Source: Longimicrobiales bacterium
GTDB lineage: Bacteria; Gemmatimonadota; Gemmatimonadetes; Longimicrobiales; Gaopeijiaceae
DNA length: 64,000 bases
Assembly: GCA_951813395.1 (NCBI GenBank)
Contig: OX638356.1
Location: forward strand, 1,405,340 to 1,469,339
Direction: 5' to 3'
A program made the position numbers and the translations under genes. Position 1 is the first letter of the stretch. Every line of letters begins with the position of its first letter. Positions 35,281 to 43,273 of the stretch are shown piece after piece. The notes beneath the pieces are model-generated. The model did not search any database and was not told the origin of the DNA. It saw only the letters and a program-made list of their open reading frames with translations.

Positions 35281-36264
35281 ATGCCCAACCGCAGGGACCC
35301 CGAGGCCCCCGCCCGCGCGGGCACGCAGACGATACACGCCCTGCCCGAGGGGCTCGACGCCCTGCCCTGGGAGCTGCCGCGTGTGTTCCTGGGGCTGGAC
35401 GGGGAGGCGGCCACGCCGGGGGGCGCGGGCACCTGGATCCTGCCGGTTCCCTACGAGGCCACCACCAGCTGGGCGTCCGGAACCCGGGAAGGCCCCCGCG
35501 CAATCATCGACGCCTCGCGCTACGTGGAACTCTTCGACCACGAGCTGGACCACGACCCCTCGCGCCAGGGCGTGTACACCTTTCCGGCGCTGGAGCTTGC
35601 GCGCGGCGACGCGGCCCGCGCGATGGCGGAACTCGAGGACGCGTGCGGCCGGGTGCTGGACGCGGCTGCCGGCCGCCGGGTGATCATGATCGGCGGCGAG
35701 CATTCCGTCTCCGCGCCCGCCATCCGCGCCCACGCCCGCCGGTCGCGGGAACGGCTTTGCGTGCTGCAGTTCGACGCGCACCTGGATCTGCGCGAGAGCC
35801 TCGACGGGAGCGCTCTCTCGCACGCCTGCGCCATGGCGAGGGTGATCGGCGAGGTGGATCTGGTCACCGTGGGGGCCCGCGGAATCAGCGCCGAGGAGTG
35901 GCGGGTGGCCGAGACCAGCGACAACGTCGCGGTCATTACCGGCGAGGAGATCGCGGCCACGGCCGACGAGCCTCACGACTGGATGGATCGCGCGCTGGAA
36001 TCGCTGCACGATCCCGTTTACATCACCTTCGATGTAGACTTCTTCGATCCGTCGCTCGTGCCCGCGACCGGCACACCCGAACCGGGGGGCGGACGCTGGC
36101 ACCCCACGACGGCGTTCCTCCGCCGTGTTTTCGGCGAACATCGCGTTGTCGGGGTCGACGTCGTCGAGCACGCGCCCATCCCGGGATTCACGGCCCCGGA
36201 CTTCCTCGTGGCCAAACTGATCTACAGGATGATCGGATACTGGAGCAAAGGTTCCTTTTCATGA
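35281..36264 (+). CDS. Arginase/agmatinase-family ureohydrolase
   Basis: A 327-residue enzyme from the ATG at 35281. The manganese ligands are all in place: His141 in IGGEHS, Asp165/His167/Asp169 in FDAHLDL, and Asp251/Asp253 in TFDVDFFDPSLVPATGTPEPGG. The GGEHS form and overall layout favour agmatinase or a related ureohydrolase over true arginase, but the substrate is not certain. Agmatinase gives putrescine plus urea; arginase would give ornithine, which the aminotransferase at 53545 could use. It lies 13 nt after the fur-like gene and overlaps ccdA by 4 nt. Confidence 0.85.
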   Translation: MPNRRDPEAPARAGTQTIHALPEGLDALPWELPRVFLGLDGEAATPGGAGTWILPVPYEATTSWASGTREGPRAIIDASRYVELFDHELDHDPSRQGVYTFPALELARGDAARAMAELEDACGRVLDAAAGRRVIMIGGEHSVSAPAIRAHARRSRERLCVLQFDAHLDLRESLDGSALSHACAMARVIGEVDLVTVGARGISAEEWRVAETSDNVAVITGEEIAATADEPHDWMDRALESLHDPVYITFDVDFFDPSLVPATGTPEPGGGRWHPTTAFLRRVFGEHRVVGVDVVEHAPIPGFTAPDFLVAKLIYRMIGYWSKGSFS

Positions 36265-36989
36265 ACGAATCGATCGGCATCGGCATCGTCTTCCTCGCGG
36301 GAGTGCTGTCCTTCCTGTCGCCCTGCGTGCTTCCCCTGGTGCCGAGCTACCTGTCGTTCGTGACGGGGATGTCGCTCGAGGACCTGCAGCAGGGCGTGGA
36401 CCGGCGCCGGGTCCTGTTGCACTCGGCTCTGTTCGTAACCGGCTTCACCCTGATCTTCGTGCTGCTGGGCGCCTCGGCGTCGTTCATGGGGCGTTTCCTG
36501 AACTACTACAGCGACTGGATCGCGCGAATCGGCGGGATCATCATCATCATCCTGGGACTGCACCTGATGGGCGTCCTCAGGTTGACGCCCCTCATGCGCG
36601 AGAAGCGCGTGCACGTCGCCGACAAGCCCACGGGGTATCTGGGGACGCTGGCGGTAGGCTTCGCATTCGGGGCCGGGTGGACCCCCTGCATCGGTCCCGT
36701 GCTTGGCGCTGTGCTGACGATGGCGGCATCCCAGGAGCAGCTGGGCCAGGGCACGATGCTCCTCTTCGTCTACTCGATGGGGCTGGCGATTCCCTTCATC
36801 CTCGCCGCGCTGGCGCTGGAGCGCTTCCTGTCCGCGTTCTCACGCTTCCGCCGCTTCCTGCCCGGCGTGCAAGTGGCTGCCGGAGCGCTCCTGGTGCTGC
36901 TCGGCATCCTGCTGGTGACGGGCTCGTTCACCGTGCTTGCGGCATGGCTGAACCGCTTCGCACCCGAGTTCCTGCTGGAGCGGCTGTAG
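36261..36989 (+). CDS. ccdA: Cytochrome c biogenesis protein CcdA (DsbD-type electron transporter)
   Basis: A 242-residue membrane protein of six helices from the ATG at 36261, which overlaps the ureohydrolase stop by 4 nt. The two redox cysteines are in the family-typical sites: Cys22 in LSPCVLPLVPSYLSF and Cys143 in WTPCIGPVLGAVL. CcdA carries electrons from cytoplasmic thioredoxin across the membrane to reduce periplasmic thiol proteins, including those for cytochrome c maturation. The next gene, 31 nt downstream, encodes a thioredoxin-fold protein. Confidence 0.93.
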   Translation: MNESIGIGIVFLAGVLSFLSPCVLPLVPSYLSFVTGMSLEDLQQGVDRRRVLLHSALFVTGFTLIFVLLGASASFMGRFLNYYSDWIARIGGIIIIILGLHLMGVLRLTPLMREKRVHVADKPTGYLGTLAVGFAFGAGWTPCIGPVLGAVLTMAASQEQLGQGTMLLFVYSMGLAIPFILAALALERFLSAFSRFRRFLPGVQVAAGALLVLLGILLVTGSFTVLAAWLNRFAPEFLLERL

Positions 36990-37020
36990 GCGCGCCGCCG
37001 ACTTGCAAGGAGATTCCTCA

Positions 37021-37593
37021 ATGGCGCTTGTTCCTTCCACCATGCTCGAGCTTGGTAGCCCGGCCGCCGACTTCTCCCTTCCCGAGCCGGCCACCGGCGG
37101 TTCGGTCGGACTTTCGGACTTCGAAGGCTCGCAGGCGCTGCTCGTCGCGTTTCTTTCGAACCACTGCCCCTTCGTCAAGCACATCGCGGATCGCTTCGCC
37201 GCCGTGGCCGCCGCATACCAGCCACGGGGCGTGGCCATCGCGGGAATCAACGCCAACGATGTCGCGAACTACCCGGACGACAGCCCGGAACGGATGAAGG
37301 ACGAGGTTCGGCGGCGGGGGTACACGTTCCCCTATCTCTTCGATGAATCGCAGGAGGTGGCGAAGGCCTACCGGGCCGCGTGCACGCCCGACTTCTTCCT
37401 CTTCGATGCGGACCGCCGCCTGGTGTACCGGGGACAGTTCGACTCGAGCCGGCCTTCGTCGGGGACTGCGTCCGGGGACGACCTGTGCGCCGCGATGGAC
37501 GCCGTCCTGGCGGGCCGCAAGCCTTCGGCGGACCAGATGCCGAGCATCGGGTGCAACATCAAGTGGAAGCGGGGGAACGAACCGGGCTGGTAG
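37021..37593 (+). CDS. Thioredoxin-like peroxiredoxin-type protein (single-Cys NHCPFVKH family)
   Basis: A 190-residue protein from the ATG at 37021, preceded by a clear AAGGAG. The N-terminal LGSPAADFSLPEPATGGSVGLSDF and FLSNHCPFVKH follow the AhpC/TSA-like fold. The active region has one cysteine (Cys49) and no resolving partner in the usual CxxC place. INANDVANYPDDSPERM and CTPDFFLFDADRRLVYRGQFD complete a pattern found in a widespread family of thioredoxin-like proteins of unknown substrate. There is no signal peptide, so it is cytoplasmic. It ends the eight-gene operon. Confidence 0.85.
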   Translation: MALVPSTMLELGSPAADFSLPEPATGGSVGLSDFEGSQALLVAFLSNHCPFVKHIADRFAAVAAAYQPRGVAIAGINANDVANYPDDSPERMKDEVRRRGYTFPYLFDESQEVAKAYRAACTPDFFLFDADRRLVYRGQFDSSRPSSGTASGDDLCAAMDAVLAGRKPSADQMPSIGCNIKWKRGNEPGW

Positions 37594-37614
37594 TGTCGCG
37601 CCCAGCGGTCCGGC

Positions 37615-37662
37615 CCGGATGCATCGCCGCTCGAGTGCCGGGGGGATTTTGTCCACGGGCTG
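37615..37662 (-). repeat. 48-bp interspersed element, copy 1
   Basis: It starts directly after the stop codon of the minus-strand ABC exporter gene (TAG at 37663-37665). Read in that gene's direction it begins CAGCCCGTGGACAAAATCCC and ends GGATGCATCCGG-like, ending at 37615. It matches copy 2 (48073-48120) at 47 of 48 positions; the only difference is C versus T in the middle. A CCCGG/CCGGG pair could form a hairpin over the second half. It may act as a 3'-end processing or termination element, or be a small mobile repeat. Confidence 0.85.
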
Positions 37663-39441
37663 CTACGCGGCGCCCGCCACCGCCTGTTCCAGCAACTGCC
37701 GCCTGAGCAGCGTGGCGTAGGTCCCCCGGGCCGCCAGCAGTTGCCGGTGCCGGCCGCGTTCCACGATGCGGCCGTCGTCCAGGACCAGGATCAGGTCGGC
37801 GTCCTTGACCGCGGTCACGCGGTGGGAGATGATGAAGGCGGTTCGGCCCTTGAGCTCCGTGCGCAGCCCGCGCAGGATGCGCGACTCGGTCCGCGTGTCC
37901 ACCGCGCTGAGCACATCGTCCAGCACGAGGACCGGCGGGTCGATGGCAAGCGCGCGGGCCAGCGTGGCGCGCTGCTTCTGGCCACCCGACAGGTTGATGC
38001 CGCGCTCTCCCAGCCGGGTCTGGTACCCGCTGGGGAATCCCGTCACGGTCTCGTGGAGGTGGGCCGCGATGGACGCGCTTCGGACGCGCCGCATGATCTC
38101 GTCGGTTTCCCCGGACGGAGGGATTCCCAGCGCGATGTTCCGCCCCAGGCGGGCCGAGAAGAGGAAGCTGTCCTGGGGAGCGAAGCCGACGCGTGCCCGG
38201 ATGTCGGCGGGGTCGTACTCCGGCAGCGGTGCGCCGTCCAGCAGGATCTCTCCCGAGGTGGGGTCGTAGATGCGCGCAATGAGCGAGACGAGGGTGCTCT
38301 TGCCGGACGCCGTCGGGCCGACGATCGCGATGGTCTGGCCGGACTCGGCCGTGAAGGTGATGTCCCGCAGGACGAGGCGTTCGGTACCGGGATAGCGAAA
38401 CGAGACGTCCCGGAAAGCGATCGGCGCCGGTCCGGTGGGCGGGGCAGCCGGGGTGGCGGGGGCCGAGATGGAAGGCCGGGTCGCCATGATGCGGTTGATC
38501 CGTCCCATTGACGCCGCGCCGCGCTGGTACAGGTTGACCACCCATCCCAGGGCGATCATCGGCCAGGAGAGCAGCACGAGGTAGAAGGAGAAAGCGACAA
38601 AGTCACCCGTGGTAATCACGCCGGCCATCACCTGGCGGCCCCCGTACCAGAGCACCACGACCATCGCCGCGCCGGTGAGCAGTCCCATGATGGGGTGGAA
38701 GGCGCCGGACACGTATGCCAGGTGCATGTTCCGGCGGAGATAGTCGCGATTGAACCCTTCGAACTCGCGCGCCTGCGCCTCCTCCTGCCCGTAGGCGCGG
38801 ACGATGCGCACACCGGACAGATTTTCCTGGACCATCGTGGACAGTGCCGCGAACTGCTCCTGGATCCGCTCGAAGCGGTTGTGGATGGTCTTCCCGAACC
38901 AGGCCACCACCGGCGGCAGGACCGCCATCGGCACCAGCGACACGAGGGTCAGCATGGGGCTGATCCAGATCATCAGGGCGAGCCCGAAGACGAAGCTGAC
39001 GACCGTATTCGCCGTGTACATGACCGCCGGCCCCACCGCCTGCCGTACGGCCAGGGTGTCGTTGGTGGCCAGGCTCATCAGCTCGCCGGTGCGCGTTCCC
39101 CCGTAGAAACCCGCGTCCAGGCGGAGGAGATGCCGCAGAAAGTCGTTTCGCAGATCGACCTCGACACGCCGGCTCAGCCCGTTGAGGATCTCCCGCATCC
39201 CGTACCTGGCCGCGTTGCCCACGAGCGCCACTCCCACGATCAGGAGCGCGTAGTGTACAATGGTTCGCCGGGTGGCTTCGGGGTCGGCGCCGGCATCCGC
39301 GGTCAGCGCGTCGATCGGCAGCTTGAGCAGGTAGGGGTTGGCCAGCGCGAAGCCGTTGGCGAGTATCACCAGGACCAGGCCCCAGAACATGGGCCAGCGA
39401 TAGGGCCGGAAGTACGGGAGGACGGTCTTGAGTTGATTCAT
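37663..39441 (-). CDS. ABC exporter, fused membrane and ATPase domains
   Basis: A 592-residue half-transporter. The N-terminal membrane domain has six helices (PMFWGLVLVILANGFALANPYLL, VVSFVFGLALMIWISPMLTL and others). The nucleotide-binding domain has Walker A GPTASGKST near residue 372, the Q-loop GFAPQDSFLF, signature LSGGQKQRATLARAL near 484, and Walker B VLVLDDVLSAVD. It works as a dimer, probably exporting lipids, drugs or peptides; MsbA/LmrA-like multidrug exporters are closest in layout. It is monocistronic and convergent with the thioredoxin-like gene. A 48-bp repeat directly follows its stop. Confidence 0.92.
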   Translation of the reverse strand: MNQLKTVLPYFRPYRWPMFWGLVLVILANGFALANPYLLKLPIDALTADAGADPEATRRTIVHYALLIVGVALVGNAARYGMREILNGLSRRVEVDLRNDFLRHLLRLDAGFYGGTRTGELMSLATNDTLAVRQAVGPAVMYTANTVVSFVFGLALMIWISPMLTLVSLVPMAVLPPVVAWFGKTIHNRFERIQEQFAALSTMVQENLSGVRIVRAYGQEEAQAREFEGFNRDYLRRNMHLAYVSGAFHPIMGLLTGAAMVVVLWYGGRQVMAGVITTGDFVAFSFYLVLLSWPMIALGWVVNLYQRGAASMGRINRIMATRPSISAPATPAAPPTGPAPIAFRDVSFRYPGTERLVLRDITFTAESGQTIAIVGPTASGKSTLVSLIARIYDPTSGEILLDGAPLPEYDPADIRARVGFAPQDSFLFSARLGRNIALGIPPSGETDEIMRRVRSASIAAHLHETVTGFPSGYQTRLGERGINLSGGQKQRATLARALAIDPPVLVLDDVLSAVDTRTESRILRGLRTELKGRTAFIISHRVTAVKDADLILVLDDGRIVERGRHRQLLAARGTYATLLRRQLLEQAVAGAA

Positions 39442-39555
39442 GTCGGGTCGGGGCGGTCCGCTTCGGGTTGGCCGGGGTTAATATTAGCGCAGGGGCAGGG
39501 CGCGGGAGTGAGTCGTGACAGAAGGGCTGGCGAGATCCTGGACAAGCAGACAGTG

Positions 39556-40479
39556 ATGAGGTTGGCGAGATTCGCGGGACCGTTGCTGACGGTGTGGCTG
39601 CCGCTGTGTATCGCGTGCGGGGGCGATGCGGACTCCGCGGCGGATGGCGGTGGGGGCGAGGAAGGGGCCTCCAGGGCGGGGCCGGCCGGGGAAGCAAACG
39701 AGTTGGACGTCGAGCTGCCTCCTGCCGACACGGTGGATGCCGCAGTCGAGGCGGCGCCGGAAGCGGCCCCCGGGCTGGTGGACGCCGACTCCCTGGCCGA
39801 GGACGCCCGGGAGACTGCGGACTCGGTGGCCATGCCGGTCCCCGACGTCCTCATACCTGCCGGGACCCGGATCAGCGTCATCAGTGACGAGGACATCTCG
39901 ACCGCCGACCATTCAGTGGACGATCCCGTTGTCGCGACGGTCTGGGAAGATGTCACGGACAGCGACGGGACGATCCTGATCCCGGCCGGGACAAAGGTGC
40001 TGGGGCGTGTCCTGGCATCGCTCGGATCGGGAGGGGCCGGAGAAGATCCGGTGCTGGAGATCGCGTTCGAGACCCTGTCGGCCTGGACCTGGGAAAGACC
40101 GGTGGAGGGCACCGTTGCGGAAGCGCTCGTGGTCCTGGATCCGGCGGGGGACTTCGAGCGCCGGCGGGCAGAGGGACGGCGGGCGGCCGTGACGATGGTG
40201 CCCGCGAAAATCATGGCCGGCAGCCTGATCGTCGTCGAATTGCGCGCGCCGGTCCTCGTGCCTCCGGCTTTCGTGCTGCCGGACTCGGTGATGCGGGGCG
40301 ACACCGTGCCGCAGCCTGTGGACACGGCCGTACCCCGGGACCCGGGGGGTTCCGGGGACCCGGCGGCCCTCTCGCGCTCCGGGTTCGCGATTTCGAAGAT
40401 TGCGACCGGGTCGTACGTATTCCTATTGAGGGTAGCCGACGGCGAAACCGCCCCGCCGGGGGTCCGACCAGCCCGATAG
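39556..40479 (+). CDS. Exported lipoprotein with a TrbI/VirB10-like 'IPAGT' domain
   Basis: A 307-residue lipoprotein from the ATG at 39556: signal FAGPLLTVWLPLCIAC, then a long acidic, Ala/Gly-rich linker (residues ~20-95) and a small beta domain. That domain contains VLIPAGTRISVISDEDI and GTILIPAGTKVLGRV, resembling the beta strands of the TrbI/VirB10 fold, but no secretion genes are near. Its last 57 nt overlap, tail to tail, the end of the gamma-glutamyltransferase gene, so both reading frames there must code. It is divergent from the ABC exporter. The function is unknown. Confidence 0.65.
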   Translation: MRLARFAGPLLTVWLPLCIACGGDADSAADGGGGEEGASRAGPAGEANELDVELPPADTVDAAVEAAPEAAPGLVDADSLAEDARETADSVAMPVPDVLIPAGTRISVISDEDISTADHSVDDPVVATVWEDVTDSDGTILIPAGTKVLGRVLASLGSGGAGEDPVLEIAFETLSAWTWERPVEGTVAEALVVLDPAGDFERRRAEGRRAAVTMVPAKIMAGSLIVVELRAPVLVPPAFVLPDSVMRGDTVPQPVDTAVPRDPGGSGDPAALSRSGFAISKIATGSYVFLLRVADGETAPPGVRPAR

Positions 40480-42306
40480 CGTGCCGTCGGGCATCACCAT
40501 GATCAACTGCACATCGCCGGACATGCCGCCTGTGAAGTAGGCATCGGGCGGCCCGCGTTCCCGTTCACGCACCGCGTGACCGCGGGCTTCGAGCGCGCGG
40601 ACCGTGGCTTCGGGCAGCCCGCCGTGTTCGAACACGATCGCGTCCGGCAGGTGCTGGTGGTGCACCCGCGGGGCGTGCACGGCCTGCACCACGTTCATGC
40701 CGTGATCGACGACGTTGAAGATGGTCTGCAGCACCGTCGTGATGATGGTGGCGCCGCCCGGAGTGCCGCTGACCAGAAAGAGCCCGCCCGCGGGGTCTTC
40801 CACGATGGTGGGGCTCATCGCCGAGAGCATGCGCTTTTCGGAGGCGACCGCGTTGCGCTCCCCCTGAACGAGGCCGAACTGATTGGGGGTGCCCGGCTTC
40901 GCGGAGAAGTCGTCCATGGTGTTGTTCAGGAAGAAGCCGGCGCCCTCGACCACCACCTTGCTGCCGTACCAGGAGTTGACGCTCGTCGTCACCGCGACTG
41001 CATTGCCGTCTCCGTCGACCACCGAGTAGTGCGTAGTGTGACTCTCGTCCAGGAACGCTTCCACGCCGGGACGGATCTGGTCGGACGGCGTGGCCCGCTC
41101 CATCGAAATCGTCGCGGCGCGAGCCTCGGCGTATTCCCGGGACGTGAGTTCGGCCAGGGGCATCTCCACGACGTCGGGATCGGCGAGGTATTCGTTGCGG
41201 TCGGCGTAGGCGCGCCTGAAGGCTTCGGCCATGACGTGGATGGCGTCGGGCCCGTTCCAACCCAGCGCGGCGAGATCCCAGTGCTCGACCTGGTTGGCGA
41301 TCGCGGCCATGGTCACCCCGCCGGACGAGGGGGGCGGCATCGAGTGGACCGTGTGGCCGCGGTACACGAATGCGACCGGATCGCGCCAGACCGCCTCGTA
41401 GCGGGCGAGGTCCTCCAGGGTGATGATGCCGCCGCCCCGCTCCATCTCGGCCGCGATCAGCGCCGCGGTCTCCCCGCGGTAGAAGTCGTCGGGACCCTGG
41501 TCGCGCAGCCGGGCGAGTACGGTGGCCAGATCGGGCTGGGAAAAGGTGTCGCCGATCTGCGGGACTTCGTTGCCGGGCAGGAAGATCCGGGCGCTCGCCG
41601 GAAAGGCCCTGATGCCCTGCTGGGCCGCTTCGAGGGTCGAAACGAGGCGGGTGGTGACTTCGAAGCCGTTGGCGAGACGGATGGAAGGCTCGACGAGATC
41701 GGCCCACTCCAGGGAGCCGAAGCGCTGGTGAGCCTCCCACAGTCCGGCGACCGTGCCGGGCACTCCGGCCGCCAGGTGGCCGACCACCGACCTGTCGGTG
41801 ACGTTGCCGTCTTCGTCCAGGTACATGTCCCGCGTGGCCGCGATCGGCGCCTTCTCGCGATGATCGAGCGCGTGGACGCTCCCATCCGCCAGGCGCACCA
41901 TCAGGAAACCGCCGCCGCCGAGGTTGCCCGCCTCGGGGTTGACGACCGCCAGCGCCAGCCCGGTGGCAACCGCCGCATCGACCGCATTGCCCCCCCTGGC
42001 CAGGATGTCGACCCCGACCCTCGACGCGTACTCGTCGGTCGTGGCGACCATTCCGCCGGCTGCCGTGACGGGACTGCCGTCGGCGCCGAACGGCCAGGCG
42101 TCGGGAAACGCGCCTCCAGCCTCGACGAACGCGCTTGAGGGGGCTGGCGAGGAGGCCGCCCGAGGTTCCGGCCGTTCACAACCGGCGACGATGGCAAGCA
42201 GGGTGGCCAGCGCCGCGAAGCGGGCGGGCGCACGGGGCGCACGGCGGGCCGTGGAAAAAAGGGCGGGGGAGGGGCTCGGTGCGGGAGGTCGGGAGTCGAT
42301 ACTCAT
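40423..42306 (-). CDS. ggt: Gamma-glutamyltransferase (lipoprotein form)
   Basis: A 627-residue precursor from the ATG at 42306, with a lipobox at IVAGC (Cys43). The large-subunit part has MVATTDEYASRVGVDILARGGNAVDAAVATGLAL and NLGGGGFLM. The autocleavage site precedes the catalytic threonine Thr424 in ESHTTHYSVVDGDGNAVAVT. The oxyanion and substrate motifs SGTPGGATIITTVLQ and the PPPSSGG stretch are present. It cleaves or transfers the gamma-glutamyl group of glutathione outside the cytoplasm. The lipid anchor is less usual than a plain signal peptide. It is divergent from murQ. Confidence 0.92.
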   Translation of the reverse strand: MSIDSRPPAPSPSPALFSTARRAPRAPARFAALATLLAIVAGCERPEPRAASSPAPSSAFVEAGGAFPDAWPFGADGSPVTAAGGMVATTDEYASRVGVDILARGGNAVDAAVATGLALAVVNPEAGNLGGGGFLMVRLADGSVHALDHREKAPIAATRDMYLDEDGNVTDRSVVGHLAAGVPGTVAGLWEAHQRFGSLEWADLVEPSIRLANGFEVTTRLVSTLEAAQQGIRAFPASARIFLPGNEVPQIGDTFSQPDLATVLARLRDQGPDDFYRGETAALIAAEMERGGGIITLEDLARYEAVWRDPVAFVYRGHTVHSMPPPSSGGVTMAAIANQVEHWDLAALGWNGPDAIHVMAEAFRRAYADRNEYLADPDVVEMPLAELTSREYAEARAATISMERATPSDQIRPGVEAFLDESHTTHYSVVDGDGNAVAVTTSVNSWYGSKVVVEGAGFFLNNTMDDFSAKPGTPNQFGLVQGERNAVASEKRMLSAMSPTIVEDPAGGLFLVSGTPGGATIITTVLQTIFNVVDHGMNVVQAVHAPRVHHQHLPDAIVFEHGGLPEATVRALEARGHAVRERERGPPDAYFTGGMSGDVQLIMVMPDGTLSGWSDPRRGGFAVGYPQ

Positions 42307-42364
42307 GGTGTCGGGTCGGCTTTCATTAAGTTGACAGGGCATTCACCCACGGGGGCGATGAAAG

Positions 42365-43273
42365 ATGCTGGACGACCGCCTGACTGAGCAACGGAACCCT
42401 CGCAGCGAGGCCATCGATCGCCGTTCGTCGCTCGAGATCGTCCGGATCATCAACGAAGAGGACCGTTCGGTTGCCGACGCGGTGCGCGCCGAGGCCGCCG
42501 CCATTGCCAGGGCCGTGGACCTGGCAGTCGCCTCGTTTCGGAGCGGCGGGCGTCTCGTCTATGTGGGTGCGGGAACATCGGGTCGACTCGGTGTCCTGGA
42601 TGCGACGGAGATGCCACCCACATACGGCACCGACCCCGAGATGGTACAGGGGGTGATCGCGGGCGGCCTCGAGGCGCTGGTGCGGTCGCAGGAGGGCGCC
42701 GAAGACCATCCCGGACCCGGTGCGGCTGCCATGGACGAAAGGGAGGTCGGTCCTCGCGACTTCGTGATGGGCATCGCGACCTCCGGAACGACGCCGTACG
42801 TGCACGGCGCGCTGGCACGCGCCCGGGAGCTGGGAGCGCGTACCGGTTTCCTCCTGTGCACGCCCCCGGGCCACGCGCTGCGGGCGGCGCACGATGTCGT
42901 GATCGCCCCCCTCACGGGCCCCGAGGTCGTTACCGGGTCGACCCGCATGAAGGCCGGCACCGCCACCAAGATGGTGCTCAACACGCTCACCACGGCAGCG
43001 ATGATCCGCCTGGGCAAGGTGGACGGCAACCTGATGGTGGATCTTCAGGTGACCTGTGAAAAGCTCCAGGACCGTGGCGAGCGGATCCTGATGGCGACGC
43101 TCGGTCTCGGGCGCGAGTGCGCGGCCGGACTGCTGGCCAGAGCGGGCGGCCACGTCAAGACGGCGCTGGTCATGCACCGGCTGGGCCTGGAGCGCGACGA
43201 GGCGAGGCAAGCGCTCGACGAGGTCCACGGTGTGGTCGGCGCGCTGGCTCCGGGGAAAGACCGACATGACTGA
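42365..43273 (+). CDS. murQ: N-acetylmuramic acid 6-phosphate etherase
   Basis: A 302-residue enzyme with the full MurQ pattern: LTEQRNPRSEAIDRRSSLEIV, the sugar-phosphate-binding GAGTSGRLGVLDATEMPPTYG, EGAEDHPGPGA with the catalytic glutamate, ATSGTTPYVHGAL, and EVVTGSTRMKAGTATKMVLNTLTT. It splits MurNAc-6-phosphate into GlcNAc-6-phosphate and lactate during peptidoglycan recycling in the cytoplasm. Residue 1 is the ATG at 42365. It overlaps the next gene by 8 nt. No MurNAc kinase or transporter gene lies next to it. Confidence 0.95.
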   Translation: MLDDRLTEQRNPRSEAIDRRSSLEIVRIINEEDRSVADAVRAEAAAIARAVDLAVASFRSGGRLVYVGAGTSGRLGVLDATEMPPTYGTDPEMVQGVIAGGLEALVRSQEGAEDHPGPGAAAMDEREVGPRDFVMGIATSGTTPYVHGALARARELGARTGFLLCTPPGHALRAAHDVVIAPLTGPEVVTGSTRMKAGTATKMVLNTLTTAAMIRLGKVDGNLMVDLQVTCEKLQDRGERILMATLGLGRECAAGLLARAGGHVKTALVMHRLGLERDEARQALDEVHGVVGALAPGKDRHD

